64,000 nt of DNA from Prevotella sp. oral taxon 376 (GCF_003043945.1 NZ_PYXG01000001.1:868001-932000), one strand, 5' to 3'; shown: positions 51,117 through 59,841, counted from the first letter of the stretch. Numbers and translations: made by a program. The notes: generated by a model from the letters alone, not told the origin.

Positions 51117-53836
51117 AGGTTCACATTGATTTCCATTCCGAAATAAGGATCCACATGCCGTCTGACGAGGGCTTCTCCTACCATATAATCAGGTGTATAG
51201 TCGAGTATACGGTTACAGTAGAGGGCTATGTTGAGCCTGTCTTTTATCAGTTTCTTTGTTACCTTTAGGTTCAGGTTCATGCTCATGGGCACTCTGTATT
51301 TCTCATAGAGCGACTCCGTATAGTTGCGGATGAGCCATCTCAGCAGGATATCGTTCTTGTCTGCCTCCGTGTAAGGCAGTATTTCGCCTTTCTCATTCAT
51401 GTATTCCGAGGGAACATTACTCAGAGGAAGTCTTTGGCGGAGGTTGTACCACAAGAACTGAGCCGACAAGGAGAAGCCCAGTTTGAAGCGTGGGATATCG
51501 GTGTCGAAGGTGAAATTGGTGTTGGCAGTCTCATATTGGTTCCCATCGTTGTCGTGGTAGATGCCCACGCGCTGTATTGCCTTGTTGTCAATGATTGTCG
51601 ACGGCTTCACCATCTCGGCTTGCGAGTTACGATAGACGGTTCTAAACCATGCCCCTGTAATGGTGAGGCGTGTGTACAATTGTTGCATGCGCACGGTGGA
51701 TAAGGTGAATTCCAAGCCCGTTTTTCGTGTCTGCGATCCGTTGCCATATCGTGAATAGCCCAGCAGTTCGGTGAGTGTTTCGTAGGGTAAGCCATCGAGA
51801 GAGGGCGGGCCTGTAAGTTCTTGTGGCTTTATTCCCGATACATCATACTTCTTATATATATAAGGATGGTAGTTTGTTTCCGACCTGAAGCCTGTGGTCA
51901 TGTTCTCCTTGAAGTAGGTCAAGTTAAGCCTGTTACCCCTGATGTTGACATCCAGTCCCACCTCCCATTTCAGATTACGGGCCGGTTTCAGGTTGGGATT
52001 GGCAGGCTCGATGACATAAGTCATAAGGTTCATGCGTCGCAGTTCCGGCCTGTTGTGGTAATAATACATCTGCACGAGGTCTTGGTAGATAAGGTCCGGG
52101 TACGTCTGCTCCACCGTGGGGAACTTGGTATGCCAGCCGATGCCGGCCGTCAGCTTTACGAACGACTCCTTTCCAGATACCATGAAGGCTGGGAGGCGCC
52201 AGCCGATGTTGCCCCTTGGATCCCAATAAGTGTGATGGCTCATGGCTCCTTGGTTCTTAAGACGAAGTAGTTGCGTGCCTCTGATACCGAGGAGGAGTTC
52301 TATCTTACTGCCCCCGAGTGGTATTTTCAGGTTTTCCTCGGCATAGAAAGCGAGTTGATCGGTTGCCGGAATATCCGACAATTTGCGGGGTCGCACCGTG
52401 CTGCCGGGATTTAACGGCCGCGTAACATCATATACTTGCCCCTGTCCGTAGTTCTTGTCAAAGCTCCAGTCCGTGCCTATTTTCAGGCTGTTATATAGAA
52501 TATTGGACGGTGCGGAGAAAGTGGCGAAGGCTTTCAGGAAAATGTTTAAAGGCTTGCCATCGGCCTTCTGCCACCCCATATACCTGAACGGCAGGAATAT
52601 GGCATCGCTCTCGCCCTCTTCCTGGATAAGGGGCTGTGGAGAGTCTCGCTGCAGTTGTATCACCCGAGTCCGGCTGAGCACATCATGTTCGTAGCTTCCG
52701 GATGCCATGGCATACAAGGAGCGAAACAGCGTTTTCTTCTTGCTTTCGAGGTGGAATGTAGCTGCAAGGGCATAGCGGTTGAATGTCGAGCTGTATTTGT
52801 CTTCGGTGTGGAAGTTCACATCAGGGTCTTCCTTGTCGTTGTCGAACGAGCCTCCGTAGTCTCCCTGCAAGGAAAGCGAGGCCGCATAGGAGGGAGAGGC
52901 CCACCGGCAGTTGTATCTTGCGGATGCGGTAATCCGCTTATAGTTTTCCAATCGGTTGCGCGGATCATCCTTGGCGTCGAGGTAGTCGAGGCTTAGATTC
53001 AGGCTCTGCCTCTCCCATTCCATGCCTTTTCCGATGTAGAAAAGCTTGCTGCTCATGTCGGCCTTTAACCGCGCCGACCAGTCGTGTCCGCCCTGCTTCC
53101 GACTGATTTTCACCAATCCGCTCGTAAGGTCTCCGTATTCCACCGACGGGATGCCTCTCACGATTTCCACATGGTCTATGTCGTCCGTGGAAATCGTCCG
53201 CAAATCGACGCCCGCATTCATGAATTTCCGGGCTGTGGTCTTTGAGTCGAGTGCTCCTCCCAGATACTGCATGTTGGCATTCGTGCTTATGGGGGCGCCG
53301 TCGATCAGGAAGTGAGTGCCCAGCGAAGAGGTGTCATACTGCGGCGAGCTGTTGGGATTCGCCTCACGCAACCTTATCTTATTGGGTGTGGTAAGGGCCG
53401 GATCCTTGGCTCTTCCGCCGGGCAGAAGCTCCAGCAAGTCGGCAAAGCTTGACGGTTGCAGGTGTTCCATGGCTTTCCTCCCGATACGTGAGGTGCTGGT
53501 AAGCCCGTTGGTTTCTTCAGCCGTTACCACCACTTCCCCGATAGTTTTGGTAGCAGGCTTCATCTTGTAGACGGCTCCGTCTCGTGGGCGGAAGATGAGC
53601 GAATCATATCCGAGGTAAGTTATCTTGAGGACTTTTGCCTGCGTTTCTTTCAGATAGAATCGCCCGTTCACATCACTGATGGCTACAACCTTACGACTTT
53701 CGGGCAGCCGTACCAAGGCTCCCTGTATGGGTTCGAGGGTCTCCCAGTCTATGACGGTACAGGTAAAGGAGGCCTGGGCGTTGAGCCCAAGCACTGCCAT
53801 TACCTGGAAAAGCATAAGCAGAATGGTCTTTCTCAT
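51113..53836 (-). CDS. TonB-dependent receptor with carboxypeptidase-like N-terminal domain
   Basis: A 907-residue outer-membrane transporter. After the signal peptide (about 1-22) comes a carboxypeptidase-regulatory-like domain (about 23-105, CTVIDWETLEPIQGALVRLPES), then a plug (about 110-240, with IDGAPISTNANMQYLGGALD and VEIVRGIPSVEYGDLTSGLVKI) and a 22-strand barrel. The C-terminus ends in an aromatic-rich strand (VDPYFGMEINVNL). No SusD partner follows, so the ligand is probably not a polysaccharide of the Sus type; a metal complex or peptide is possible. Confidence 0.93.
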   Translation of the reverse strand: MRKTILLMLFQVMAVLGLNAQASFTCTVIDWETLEPIQGALVRLPESRKVVAISDVNGRFYLKETQAKVLKITYLGYDSLIFRPRDGAVYKMKPATKTIGEVVVTAEETNGLTSTSRIGRKAMEHLQPSSFADLLELLPGGRAKDPALTTPNKIRLREANPNSSPQYDTSSLGTHFLIDGAPISTNANMQYLGGALDSKTTARKFMNAGVDLRTISTDDIDHVEIVRGIPSVEYGDLTSGLVKISRKQGGHDWSARLKADMSSKLFYIGKGMEWERQSLNLSLDYLDAKDDPRNRLENYKRITASARYNCRWASPSYAASLSLQGDYGGSFDNDKEDPDVNFHTEDKYSSTFNRYALAATFHLESKKKTLFRSLYAMASGSYEHDVLSRTRVIQLQRDSPQPLIQEEGESDAIFLPFRYMGWQKADGKPLNIFLKAFATFSAPSNILYNSLKIGTDWSFDKNYGQGQVYDVTRPLNPGSTVRPRKLSDIPATDQLAFYAEENLKIPLGGSKIELLLGIRGTQLLRLKNQGAMSHHTYWDPRGNIGWRLPAFMVSGKESFVKLTAGIGWHTKFPTVEQTYPDLIYQDLVQMYYYHNRPELRRMNLMTYVIEPANPNLKPARNLKWEVGLDVNIRGNRLNLTYFKENMTTGFRSETNYHPYIYKKYDVSGIKPQELTGPPSLDGLPYETLTELLGYSRYGNGSQTRKTGLEFTLSTVRMQQLYTRLTITGAWFRTVYRNSQAEMVKPSTIIDNKAIQRVGIYHDNDGNQYETANTNFTFDTDIPRFKLGFSLSAQFLWYNLRQRLPLSNVPSEYMNEKGEILPYTEADKNDILLRWLIRNYTESLYEKYRVPMSMNLNLKVTKKLIKDRLNIALYCNRILDYTPDYMVGEALVRRHVDPYFGMEINVNL

Positions 53837-53844
53837 GTCTGTTT

Positions 53845-55425
53845 TTATCTCACGATGACCTTTCTTGTCGTTCCGTCAGAATATTTCACGATATTGATTC
53901 CTTGTACGGGGGTACTGATACGGGCGCCATCTATGGTATAGCGAGCCACTTCATGCACAGCCTGAGTCGGGTTGACGATAGCCGTTACCACATTCTCAAG
54001 ATCTTCCACGATGGTAAAGTCTTTCCACCCCGTGGCTTTCTTGTAATCCTTCCTGCAACCTTTCACCACATGAATCGTAACATCCGAGAAGCCGTCGAGG
54101 TTATTGAAGGTGGCTTTTGTTATGGCAGGAGGAGCCAGCGCATAGCAGTTAAGCTTAAAGGATCCATCTTCTGCAAGCTGTCCGTCCATGCAGAAGACAT
54201 CGTCTCCCAGCTTCTGTAGGGTGGAGGGCAGCGTCAGCTCTTTCAGGAAATAGATGTATGCAAAGGCGCCTTCGGGCAGTTCCGTTACTCCCTCGGGCAC
54301 GGTGAGGCTTTCCTCGAAACCGGTGGCCATGAAGGCCCTGATGCCGATTTTCCTGACACTCTTGGGAATGGAAGCCTTTTCGAGAGAGCTATTGTCAAAG
54401 GCATGGTCGCCGATAACTTCCAGTCCTTCGGGTAGTTCTACGGCCTTCAGCTTGCTTTGCGCGAAAGCTGCCGCAGCTATCTCGGTTACGGTAGGCTCTA
54501 TCTTGTAAGGCTTAGGATTCACCTTCGTGGTGGGAGCACGATAGACGATGGTCCTTTCCTTATTGTATAGTACCCCGTCTATGGTTTCAAAGGCGGGATT
54601 ATCGGCAGCTACCGTGATTTCTTCATTTTGGAACATGCCGTCAAAGACCTCGTATCCCAGCTCTTTCAGCGATGCCGGAAGTTCCAGCTTCTTCACAAAA
54701 TAGGCACTTTGCAGAGCACAGTCGCCCAGCCGCTGAATGCCTTCTGGAATGGTCAGCACCTTGTCGTCGGTGTCCTGATAGTCTATATCGGGGTTGCAGG
54801 CAAGCACGGTTTGGGTGTTCTTGTTTATCAGCAGGCCGTCGTCAAAGCTGAACACGGGATTGCCTTCCTCTACAGAGAACTTACGCATTCCTACATGATT
54901 CTTACCATACCAGGTGCAAAATGCCCCCTCGCCGATTTCCGTTACTGACTTTGGAATTACCAGTTCGTCTATCTGTCCGGCCTTGCAATAGGCATATTTC
55001 CCGATTTTCACCGTATTCTTGGTTACGGGCAGGTTGCCGATGGCATTGCACCAGTAGAAGGCGGAGTCGCCGATTTCTGTAACTTCATCGGGAAGATTCA
55101 CCTCGAATAATGCGGTTCCGCTGTGGAAGCAGCTCTTGGGAACGCTCTTGAAGCTTGACTTCGACAAGTCAAGATAGTGCAACTGGTAGGGATAACGCCC
55201 CAGTGTCCCCAAAAAGCGGAGATCTTTATCGTTCAGGGGACCTTCCACCGTGAGTCGGTTGACATCCTTGTCGCTGGGATCGGAGAAATAAGACTCCAGC
55301 GTGCCGGCCTCGGTAACCGTAATGGTCCTGGCCTTTTCCTGATACTGGCCGCCCTGTGCGGAAACGGTGATAGTGCCCCCCATCAGGGCCATGAATAAGG
55401 ATAAAAGAATAAAAACTGTTCTCAT
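53845..55425 (-). CDS. BspA-like leucine-rich repeat protein with type IX-like C-terminus
   Basis: A 526-residue secreted protein. The signal peptide ends VSAQ (about residue 24). About twelve LRR_5/BspA repeats follow, of the form LPDEVTEIGDSAFYWC, IPKSVTEIGEGAFC and LPEGLEVIGDHAFDNS. The last 30 residues (VARYTIDGARISTPVQGINIVKYSDGTTRK, read in two parts) look like the C-terminal sorting domain of type IX secretion substrates. It would be a surface-exposed binding or adhesion protein. It is the first gene of the TonB-receptor operon, with a -7 box (TATCTTTG, minus strand 55462-55469) upstream. Confidence 0.85.
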   Translation of the reverse strand: MRTVFILLSLFMALMGGTITVSAQGGQYQEKARTITVTEAGTLESYFSDPSDKDVNRLTVEGPLNDKDLRFLGTLGRYPYQLHYLDLSKSSFKSVPKSCFHSGTALFEVNLPDEVTEIGDSAFYWCNAIGNLPVTKNTVKIGKYAYCKAGQIDELVIPKSVTEIGEGAFCTWYGKNHVGMRKFSVEEGNPVFSFDDGLLINKNTQTVLACNPDIDYQDTDDKVLTIPEGIQRLGDCALQSAYFVKKLELPASLKELGYEVFDGMFQNEEITVAADNPAFETIDGVLYNKERTIVYRAPTTKVNPKPYKIEPTVTEIAAAAFAQSKLKAVELPEGLEVIGDHAFDNSSLEKASIPKSVRKIGIRAFMATGFEESLTVPEGVTELPEGAFAYIYFLKELTLPSTLQKLGDDVFCMDGQLAEDGSFKLNCYALAPPAITKATFNNLDGFSDVTIHVVKGCRKDYKKATGWKDFTIVEDLENVVTAIVNPTQAVHEVARYTIDGARISTPVQGINIVKYSDGTTRKVIVR

Positions 55426-55461
55426 AAGCGATAATTTGTTATTTAATAATGTAATGAATTA

Positions 55462-55469
55462 CAAAGATA
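55462..55469 (-). promoter_or_regulatory. -7 box of the LRR-TonB receptor operon
   Basis: Minus-strand TATCTTTG about 37 bp before the LRR gene ATG; no TTTG at the expected -33 position. Confidence 0.5.
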
Positions 55470-55632
55470 CGGAATACTCATGAATGGCGAAATACCTAAA
55501 AATTGTGATTTGGGAAGAGAAAAACAGGTTCTTGCTCCTAATAAGAAGGTAGGCATGCCTTTCTGGTTCGCTTGATGATTTCCAATATAAGACGGGTCTA
55601 TCCGGATCCCATTGGTAGGATTTTTCCTTATG

Positions 55633-55671
55633 GAAAGGGTCTGCGGAGCATTTAGCCCGGCAGACCCTTTC
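55633..55671 (-). terminator. hairpin terminator after the DUF438 gene
   Basis: A perfect 12 bp stem GAAAGGGTCTGC / GCAGACCCTTTC with a 15 nt loop, about 30 bp downstream of the DUF438 stop on the minus strand. There is no strong T-run, so the efficiency is uncertain. Confidence 0.6.
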
Positions 55672-55699
55672 TTCTTGATGACTTTATCTCGCGATCAAT

Positions 55700-57226
55700 T
55701 CAGCCTATGATTTCCTTGATAAGTTTTATCAGTTCATCCGTTCCTAATCCCGAGCGTTCGCCTGCCATCTTTACGGTAGCTTTCTGCAACATGATTTTTG
55801 CCAGTGGCGTATTGAGCATCTTGAAGGGGGGATAGCATGCCGCGAGCTTTTTCTTCAAGTCCGGATAGAGCGCAAAGAGATCTTTCAGCTTGGTATCGGC
55901 ATTGATTTCCAGTTCAGTGCCTGTGGCTGACTCTGCATTTGTCTCTGCCTGTTCTTTGGGCTTATGCTCCTCCTCTTCGGGCTTTTCCCCTGCCCATGTG
56001 AGCAAGGTTTGCGATCCTTCAAGGGCGCGGATGTGAGTGCAGTCCTGCATTACCTCAAGCACCCCGCGGAACTTTCCCTCTTTGTCTCTCACCGCGAAGT
56101 AAACGATATAGATGAACAGATCCGGCTTGTTAATCCAAAACTCTGCCTTGCTCTCATCCCCATTCTTAAATCTGTCTACGATTTCCCTTACGATGTGCAC
56201 GCTGCGACGCGGATGACAGTTCATCACCTCGCGTCCTATCACATTCTTGGATCGTGGAAATATGCGATGGTCAGTGTCTGAATAGAACTTCACGAGTTCG
56301 TTCTCATCCACAAAGGAGATGTCTATGGGCAGGTGCTGATAGATGAGATTGATCTGCTCGAGAGTAAGTTTTCCGGTCGTAACATCCAGTTCCTGCCGTG
56401 GTCCGGCACTATATCCATATTTGCTGAGCAGGTTCTGCAGGTCTTGGACAAAGTCGCCGGCAGGTTGCGCAGCCGCCGTTTGCCGTGTTTTCTCTGGCTC
56501 TACAGTAAAGAAAGCAAAGCCAATCTCCTGGTCGCCGGATTTCATTTCCTCGAATTCCTCTTTCGAAATGAGCGCAAGGGCAGTGGGATAAAGAATGGTT
56601 TCCTCCTTTTCCATCAAGTCCCGGGCATTCTCTATGAGCTCCTGCTGCTTGGCGATAAACTCCTCGTCCTTGCCCTCCTCCAGAAGTCTTTGTCCGTCGC
56701 GGATGTTATCGCGGATGATGTCGTCGAAGTTCCACATCGTTGTCGTTGGGCGGTCGAAGCCTTTCTGCTCCAGAAGCGGATAGAGTTGGTTCTGCTTACG
56801 GGCATAGTGCACGGGATACTGTCTCAGCTTGTCATATAGTTCCTGCCACTGAGTCTTGATGACGGGATATTGAATCAGGTCCTCTATGGCAAGCAGAAGT
56901 TTGCGCAGTTCATCGTTTTCTTTATAATAGTGAGCAATCGGATGCTCTGCTGGGAGTTCCGGACGAGAGTTGTCCATGAATCCGTCGAGTAGTTCCAAAA
57001 CCTTTCGCATGTTCACGCGAATACATTCATCGTCGTCTCCACTCTTGAGGTTTTGCTCCATATATGCTATATGGTATGGGCGTATGGGCCCTACATGCTC
57101 TGCCATGAAGCGATGGGCTTTCTCGAGGGAGATTTGCCCCATCTCGTATTTTTCTTCTATTTCGTAGAGCCGCTGCATTTTTTCCATCTCTATTTCAGGT
57201 AGGAATTCTTTCATCTTATTTGCCAT
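55700..57226 (-). CDS. DUF438/hemerythrin-like protein with PAS and DUF1858 domains
   Basis: A 508-residue cytoplasmic protein. The N-terminal helical part (about 10-240) contains several HxxxE elements of the DUF438/hemerythrin type (AEHVGPIRPYHIAYMEQ, PVHYARKQNQLYPLLE, LMEKEETILYPTAL). A PAS domain (about 290-405, VKFYSDTDHRIFPRSKNVIGREVMNCHP) follows, and DUF1858 (about 440-508, KLKDLFALYPDLKKKLAACYPP) ends it. Proteins of this type are linked to oxygen or NO sensing and iron-sulfur repair (ScdA/YtfE-like). It could protect the NO/N2O-exposed cell, but there is no operon link to nos. Confidence 0.88.
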   Translation of the reverse strand: MANKMKEFLPEIEMEKMQRLYEIEEKYEMGQISLEKAHRFMAEHVGPIRPYHIAYMEQNLKSGDDDECIRVNMRKVLELLDGFMDNSRPELPAEHPIAHYYKENDELRKLLLAIEDLIQYPVIKTQWQELYDKLRQYPVHYARKQNQLYPLLEQKGFDRPTTTMWNFDDIIRDNIRDGQRLLEEGKDEEFIAKQQELIENARDLMEKEETILYPTALALISKEEFEEMKSGDQEIGFAFFTVEPEKTRQTAAAQPAGDFVQDLQNLLSKYGYSAGPRQELDVTTGKLTLEQINLIYQHLPIDISFVDENELVKFYSDTDHRIFPRSKNVIGREVMNCHPRRSVHIVREIVDRFKNGDESKAEFWINKPDLFIYIVYFAVRDKEGKFRGVLEVMQDCTHIRALEGSQTLLTWAGEKPEEEEHKPKEQAETNAESATGTELEINADTKLKDLFALYPDLKKKLAACYPPFKMLNTPLAKIMLQKATVKMAGERSGLGTDELIKLIKEIIG

Positions 57227-57552
57227 ATGCGTATCTTTTTAATGGCTACAAAGATACGGTTTAATTTGCAAAAGAAAAAGAGTTGGTCAATTAAAGATAG
57301 CATTTTTTCTTTTGTTTTTAATAAAGTTCAGTTTTATTTGGACATGGCAAATAAAGTCTTTGCCTTATCCGGCAACGAATACCATTCCGCGAGATGGGTG
57401 TTTGGTCTGAAGGCTCCAGTCTCCTATTGCTTTCTATGGTATTCCGGTTTGTTCGATCATGAGTGTTTGGTCCATCTTTTCCGGCTTATCTACCTTGGCC
57501 TTTGGCAAAGTTTCCGACAGGTCGCGCAGCCGTCGTTCGCCATATTCCTTTT

Positions 57553-57642
57553 GTCTCTGCGGTGAAGGAAACGAAGAAACCTTATCACAATTTTGCGGGA
57601 TTCCTTGAGACCACCGGTAACCGGGAGATGAGAATGGAATAA
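57553..57642 (+). pseudogene. 3' fossil of a korB-like gene
   Basis: This plus-strand frame reads VSAVKETKKPYHNFAGFLET, then TGNREMRME and a stop. It closely follows the C-terminus of the intact korB in this window (VKAKKPYHNFAELLETNDIW...). Weaker similarity may reach back to about 57505 (FPTGRAAVVR compared with FPVALGVIRD). The remaining 300 residues are missing. It shows a second 2-oxoacid oxidoreductase locus was once here. The 22 bp array D starts 13 bp after its stop. Confidence 0.75.
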
Positions 57643-57654
57643 GTTACCACGGAA

Positions 57655-57742
57655 TTACCAGCAAGTGCTAATAATGTTACCAGCCGTTTGTAATGCTGTT
57701 ACTCACAAGTAGTAATGTCATTACAAACGGCTGGTAATTGCC
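57655..57742 (+). repeat. intergenic array D: four 22 bp palindromic units
   Basis: Cores TTACCAGCAAGTGCTAA (57655-57671), TTACCAGCCGTTTGTAA (57677-57693), TTACTCACAAGTAGTAA (57699-57715) and TTACAAACGGCTGGTAA (57721-57737), each followed by a 5 bp linker (TAATG, TGCTG, TGTCA, TTGCC). Cores 2 and 4 are exact reverse complements of each other. It starts 13 bp after the korB fossil. Confidence 0.93.
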
Positions 57743-57797
57743 CCGGAAGATACCTCGTTTGTTAAGCCTGAAAACGAATTGGTATCCTCCGGGTTGT

Positions 57798-58952
57798 TTA
57801 GAGGATTTGGCGATACAGCTGCACGATGTCGTCGCGGGTTACTTCGCGCGGGTTACCGGGCGTGCATACATCGGCAATGGCTTGTTCGGCAAGTGCGTCG
57901 ATATCTTTCTCGTAGATGCCCAGGTCTGACAGGTGCTGCGGGATTCCTACCCTGCGGCTGAGAGCCTCTATTTCATTGCAGGCTGCCTCGGCAGCTTCCT
58001 CTTTGCTCATTCCTTCCTTGTAGACACCCACGGCCTTGGCTATTTCCACATATTTGTCGAGCGCCGCGGGGGCATTGAACCGCATGACGGTGGGCAACAG
58101 GATGGCGCAGGCCACACCGTGAGGAATGTCGTGGAGCGCGCTCATCGGATGTGCCATGCCGTGGTCGACGCCAAGGCCGACATTCGAGAAGGCCATTCCC
58201 GCCACATACTGGGCCACGGCCATGCCGTCGCGGCCGATAGGATTGGTGGGCTCGTCTACCGCGATGGGCAGGTATCGGTGTATCATCTCGATGGCTTTGA
58301 TTTCAAACATGTCGCTCAATTCCCACGCCGCCTTGGTGATGAGTCCCTCGATGGCGTGTGTCATGGCGTCCATACCCGTGGCGGCGGTAAGGTTCTTGGG
58401 CAGCGAATACATCAGCTCTGCGTCCACGATGGCCACGGCGGGAATGTCATTAGGGTCTACGCACACCATCTTCTTCTGCTTGCTCTCGTCGATGATCACA
58501 TAGTTTATCGTGGTCTCGGCGGCGGTTCCCGCAGTGGTGGGCAACGCAATGATGGGCACGGTCTTCTTCTTGGTGTTGGCCACGCCCTCCAGGCTTACTA
58601 CATCCGCGAACTCCGGGTTGTTGCTCACGATGCCGATGCCCTTGGCAGTATCCATAGAGCTGCCGCCTCCGAGGGCCACGATGAAGTCGGCCTGAGCGTT
58701 CTTCAGGGCTTTCACGCCGTCCTTCACATTGGTAACGGTCGGGTTCGGCTTCACCTCGTCGTAGATTTCGTAGGGGATATGGGCCTCGTCGAGCACATCG
58801 GTTACCTGCTTGGCCACGCCGAATTTCATCAGTCCCTTATCGGTAACGACCAGTGCCTTCTTGTATCCAAGCCGTGCCACTACTCCCGGCAGCTCCTTGC
58901 GAGCACCCGGTCCGAAGTAAGAAACTTCGTTCAAAATAAATCTGTTAATCAT
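57798..58952 (-). CDS. fucO: lactaldehyde reductase / iron-containing alcohol dehydrogenase
   Basis: A 384-residue group III alcohol dehydrogenase. It matches FucO in length and motifs: NEVSYFGPGARKELPGV near the N-terminus, GGGSSMDTAKGIG for NAD binding, PTTAGTAAETT, and the metal site DHGMAHPMSALHDIPHG with the His/Asp ligands. It would reduce lactaldehyde from fucose or rhamnose breakdown to 1,2-propanediol in the cytoplasm. No fucose genes are adjacent, so it may instead reduce other aldehydes. Confidence 0.9.
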   Translation of the reverse strand: MINRFILNEVSYFGPGARKELPGVVARLGYKKALVVTDKGLMKFGVAKQVTDVLDEAHIPYEIYDEVKPNPTVTNVKDGVKALKNAQADFIVALGGGSSMDTAKGIGIVSNNPEFADVVSLEGVANTKKKTVPIIALPTTAGTAAETTINYVIIDESKQKKMVCVDPNDIPAVAIVDAELMYSLPKNLTAATGMDAMTHAIEGLITKAAWELSDMFEIKAIEMIHRYLPIAVDEPTNPIGRDGMAVAQYVAGMAFSNVGLGVDHGMAHPMSALHDIPHGVACAILLPTVMRFNAPAALDKYVEIAKAVGVYKEGMSKEEAAEAACNEIEALSRRVGIPQHLSDLGIYEKDIDALAEQAIADVCTPGNPREVTRDDIVQLYRQIL

Positions 58953-59054
58953 AAGTGTTTTTGAAATTATAAAGGTATTAATAAAGTGAATATTTCATGG
59001 TAGGGGTGTTTCTCCCTGCCTCGGGGCGAGATCTCGGGGCAGGGAAGTGAGGCT

Positions 59055-59423
59055 CTATTGCAGGCCAAAGGCCAGTTTCCAGAGCTTGTAGTTCTCATGT
59101 TCCAACGGATGTGTATGTCCGTCGGCATTCATCACTTTGGTAATGAAGCTCCTAATGCCTTTGAGAATCGATAAGCGCTCCACTTCATGGAATCCGTCGA
59201 GCAGGTTGCGGGTATCGGAGATAATCTCGTTAAGCGTGAATTTCCGGTCCAGCGTCTCGTAGATTTCTCCCTTCAGTTCCGGCGTGATGTCGCCGATTTG
59301 CTCAATCCCCGATACATAGTCGTTGATGTATTGCTGTTCCCGTTCCTGGTAGATGCCGTCGACGCTGGCAAAGAACAAGCCCGTCTTGGCCATCAGCTTT
59401 ACTACTTGTATGATTTTCTCCAT
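59055..59423 (-). CDS. TerB-like hypothetical protein
   Basis: A 122-residue, mostly helical cytoplasmic protein (MEKIIQVVKLMAKTGLFFASVDGIYQEREQQYINDYV). The pattern of a helix followed by D-G-x-Y-x-x-R-E and a later NADGHTHPLEHE, resembling paired acidic metal sites, is reminiscent of the TerB (tellurite resistance) fold. This is a weak match. It is 3 bp downstream of the next small gene, so the two form an operon. Confidence 0.6.
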   Translation of the reverse strand: MEKIIQVVKLMAKTGLFFASVDGIYQEREQQYINDYVSGIEQIGDITPELKGEIYETLDRKFTLNEIISDTRNLLDGFHEVERLSILKGIRSFITKVMNADGHTHPLEHENYKLWKLAFGLQ

Positions 59424-59426
59424 AGC

Positions 59427-59714
59427 TCATTCCTCCTCGGTTTCTGTTATTCCTCCTTCTGCAGCAGTCTCTTCGACACTCTCTTCTTCCTCGACTTCGT
59501 CGTCTTTACCTTTCACCGACTTACCCGCAAGCCCGATTACGCTAATCACACTCTTAGCCATCTGGCCAAGATCAGCACTTTTGATATCGATGCCGAACTT
59601 GCTAAGGGTTTGTCCAATTTTCCCATCTTTGAGCTTCGTCTTGGCTCGTTCACGGACAGGACCTGTGATGTCGCTGTCCAATATGTTCTCAAAAAAGCTT
59701 CCCATAGGCGTCAT
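59427..59714 (-). CDS. small acidic-tailed hypothetical protein
   Basis: A 95-residue protein of unknown function, with a helical N-terminus (FFENILDSDITGPVRERAKTKLKDGKIGQTL) and a very acidic, glutamate-rich tail. The start may be MGSFFENI at 59702 instead. It is upstream of the TerB-like gene in the same operon. A minus-strand promoter with TATATTTG (59812-59819) and TTTG (59838-59841) lies about 100 bp upstream. Confidence 0.6.
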   Translation of the reverse strand: MTPMGSFFENILDSDITGPVRERAKTKLKDGKIGQTLSKFGIDIKSADLGQMAKSVISVIGLAGKSVKGKDDEVEEEESVEETAAEGGITETEEE

Positions 59715-59811
59715 TCGTTTAGTTAAAAATAGAGTTGTCTCATCGTGTAGACGGCAGTGCAGAGTCTCAGGAGAGAGGGTTCTTGCATGACTGGGCCCTA
59801 CCTATCTTCTG

Positions 59812-59841
59812 CAAATATAGGAATTTTTTCGAATGTTCAAA
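59812..59841 (-). promoter_or_regulatory. promoter of the two small genes
   Basis: Minus-strand TATATTTG (59812-59819) and TTTG (59838-59841), 18 bp apart. The leader to the ATG at 59714 would be about 95 nt. Confidence 0.5.

Larger units (their letters stand above)
57227..57797. other. 571 bp gap between the DUF438 gene and fucO
   Basis: Contains a minus-strand -7 box TATCTTTG (57249-57256) for the DUF438 gene, the korB fossil (57553-57642) and the 4 x 22 bp array D (57655-57742). No intact gene was recognised; the open frame at 57227-57565 has no family features. Confidence 0.7.

Noticed and set aside
57933-58964. 343-codon plus-strand open frame
   Set aside because: Antisense to fucO; no family motif or start context.
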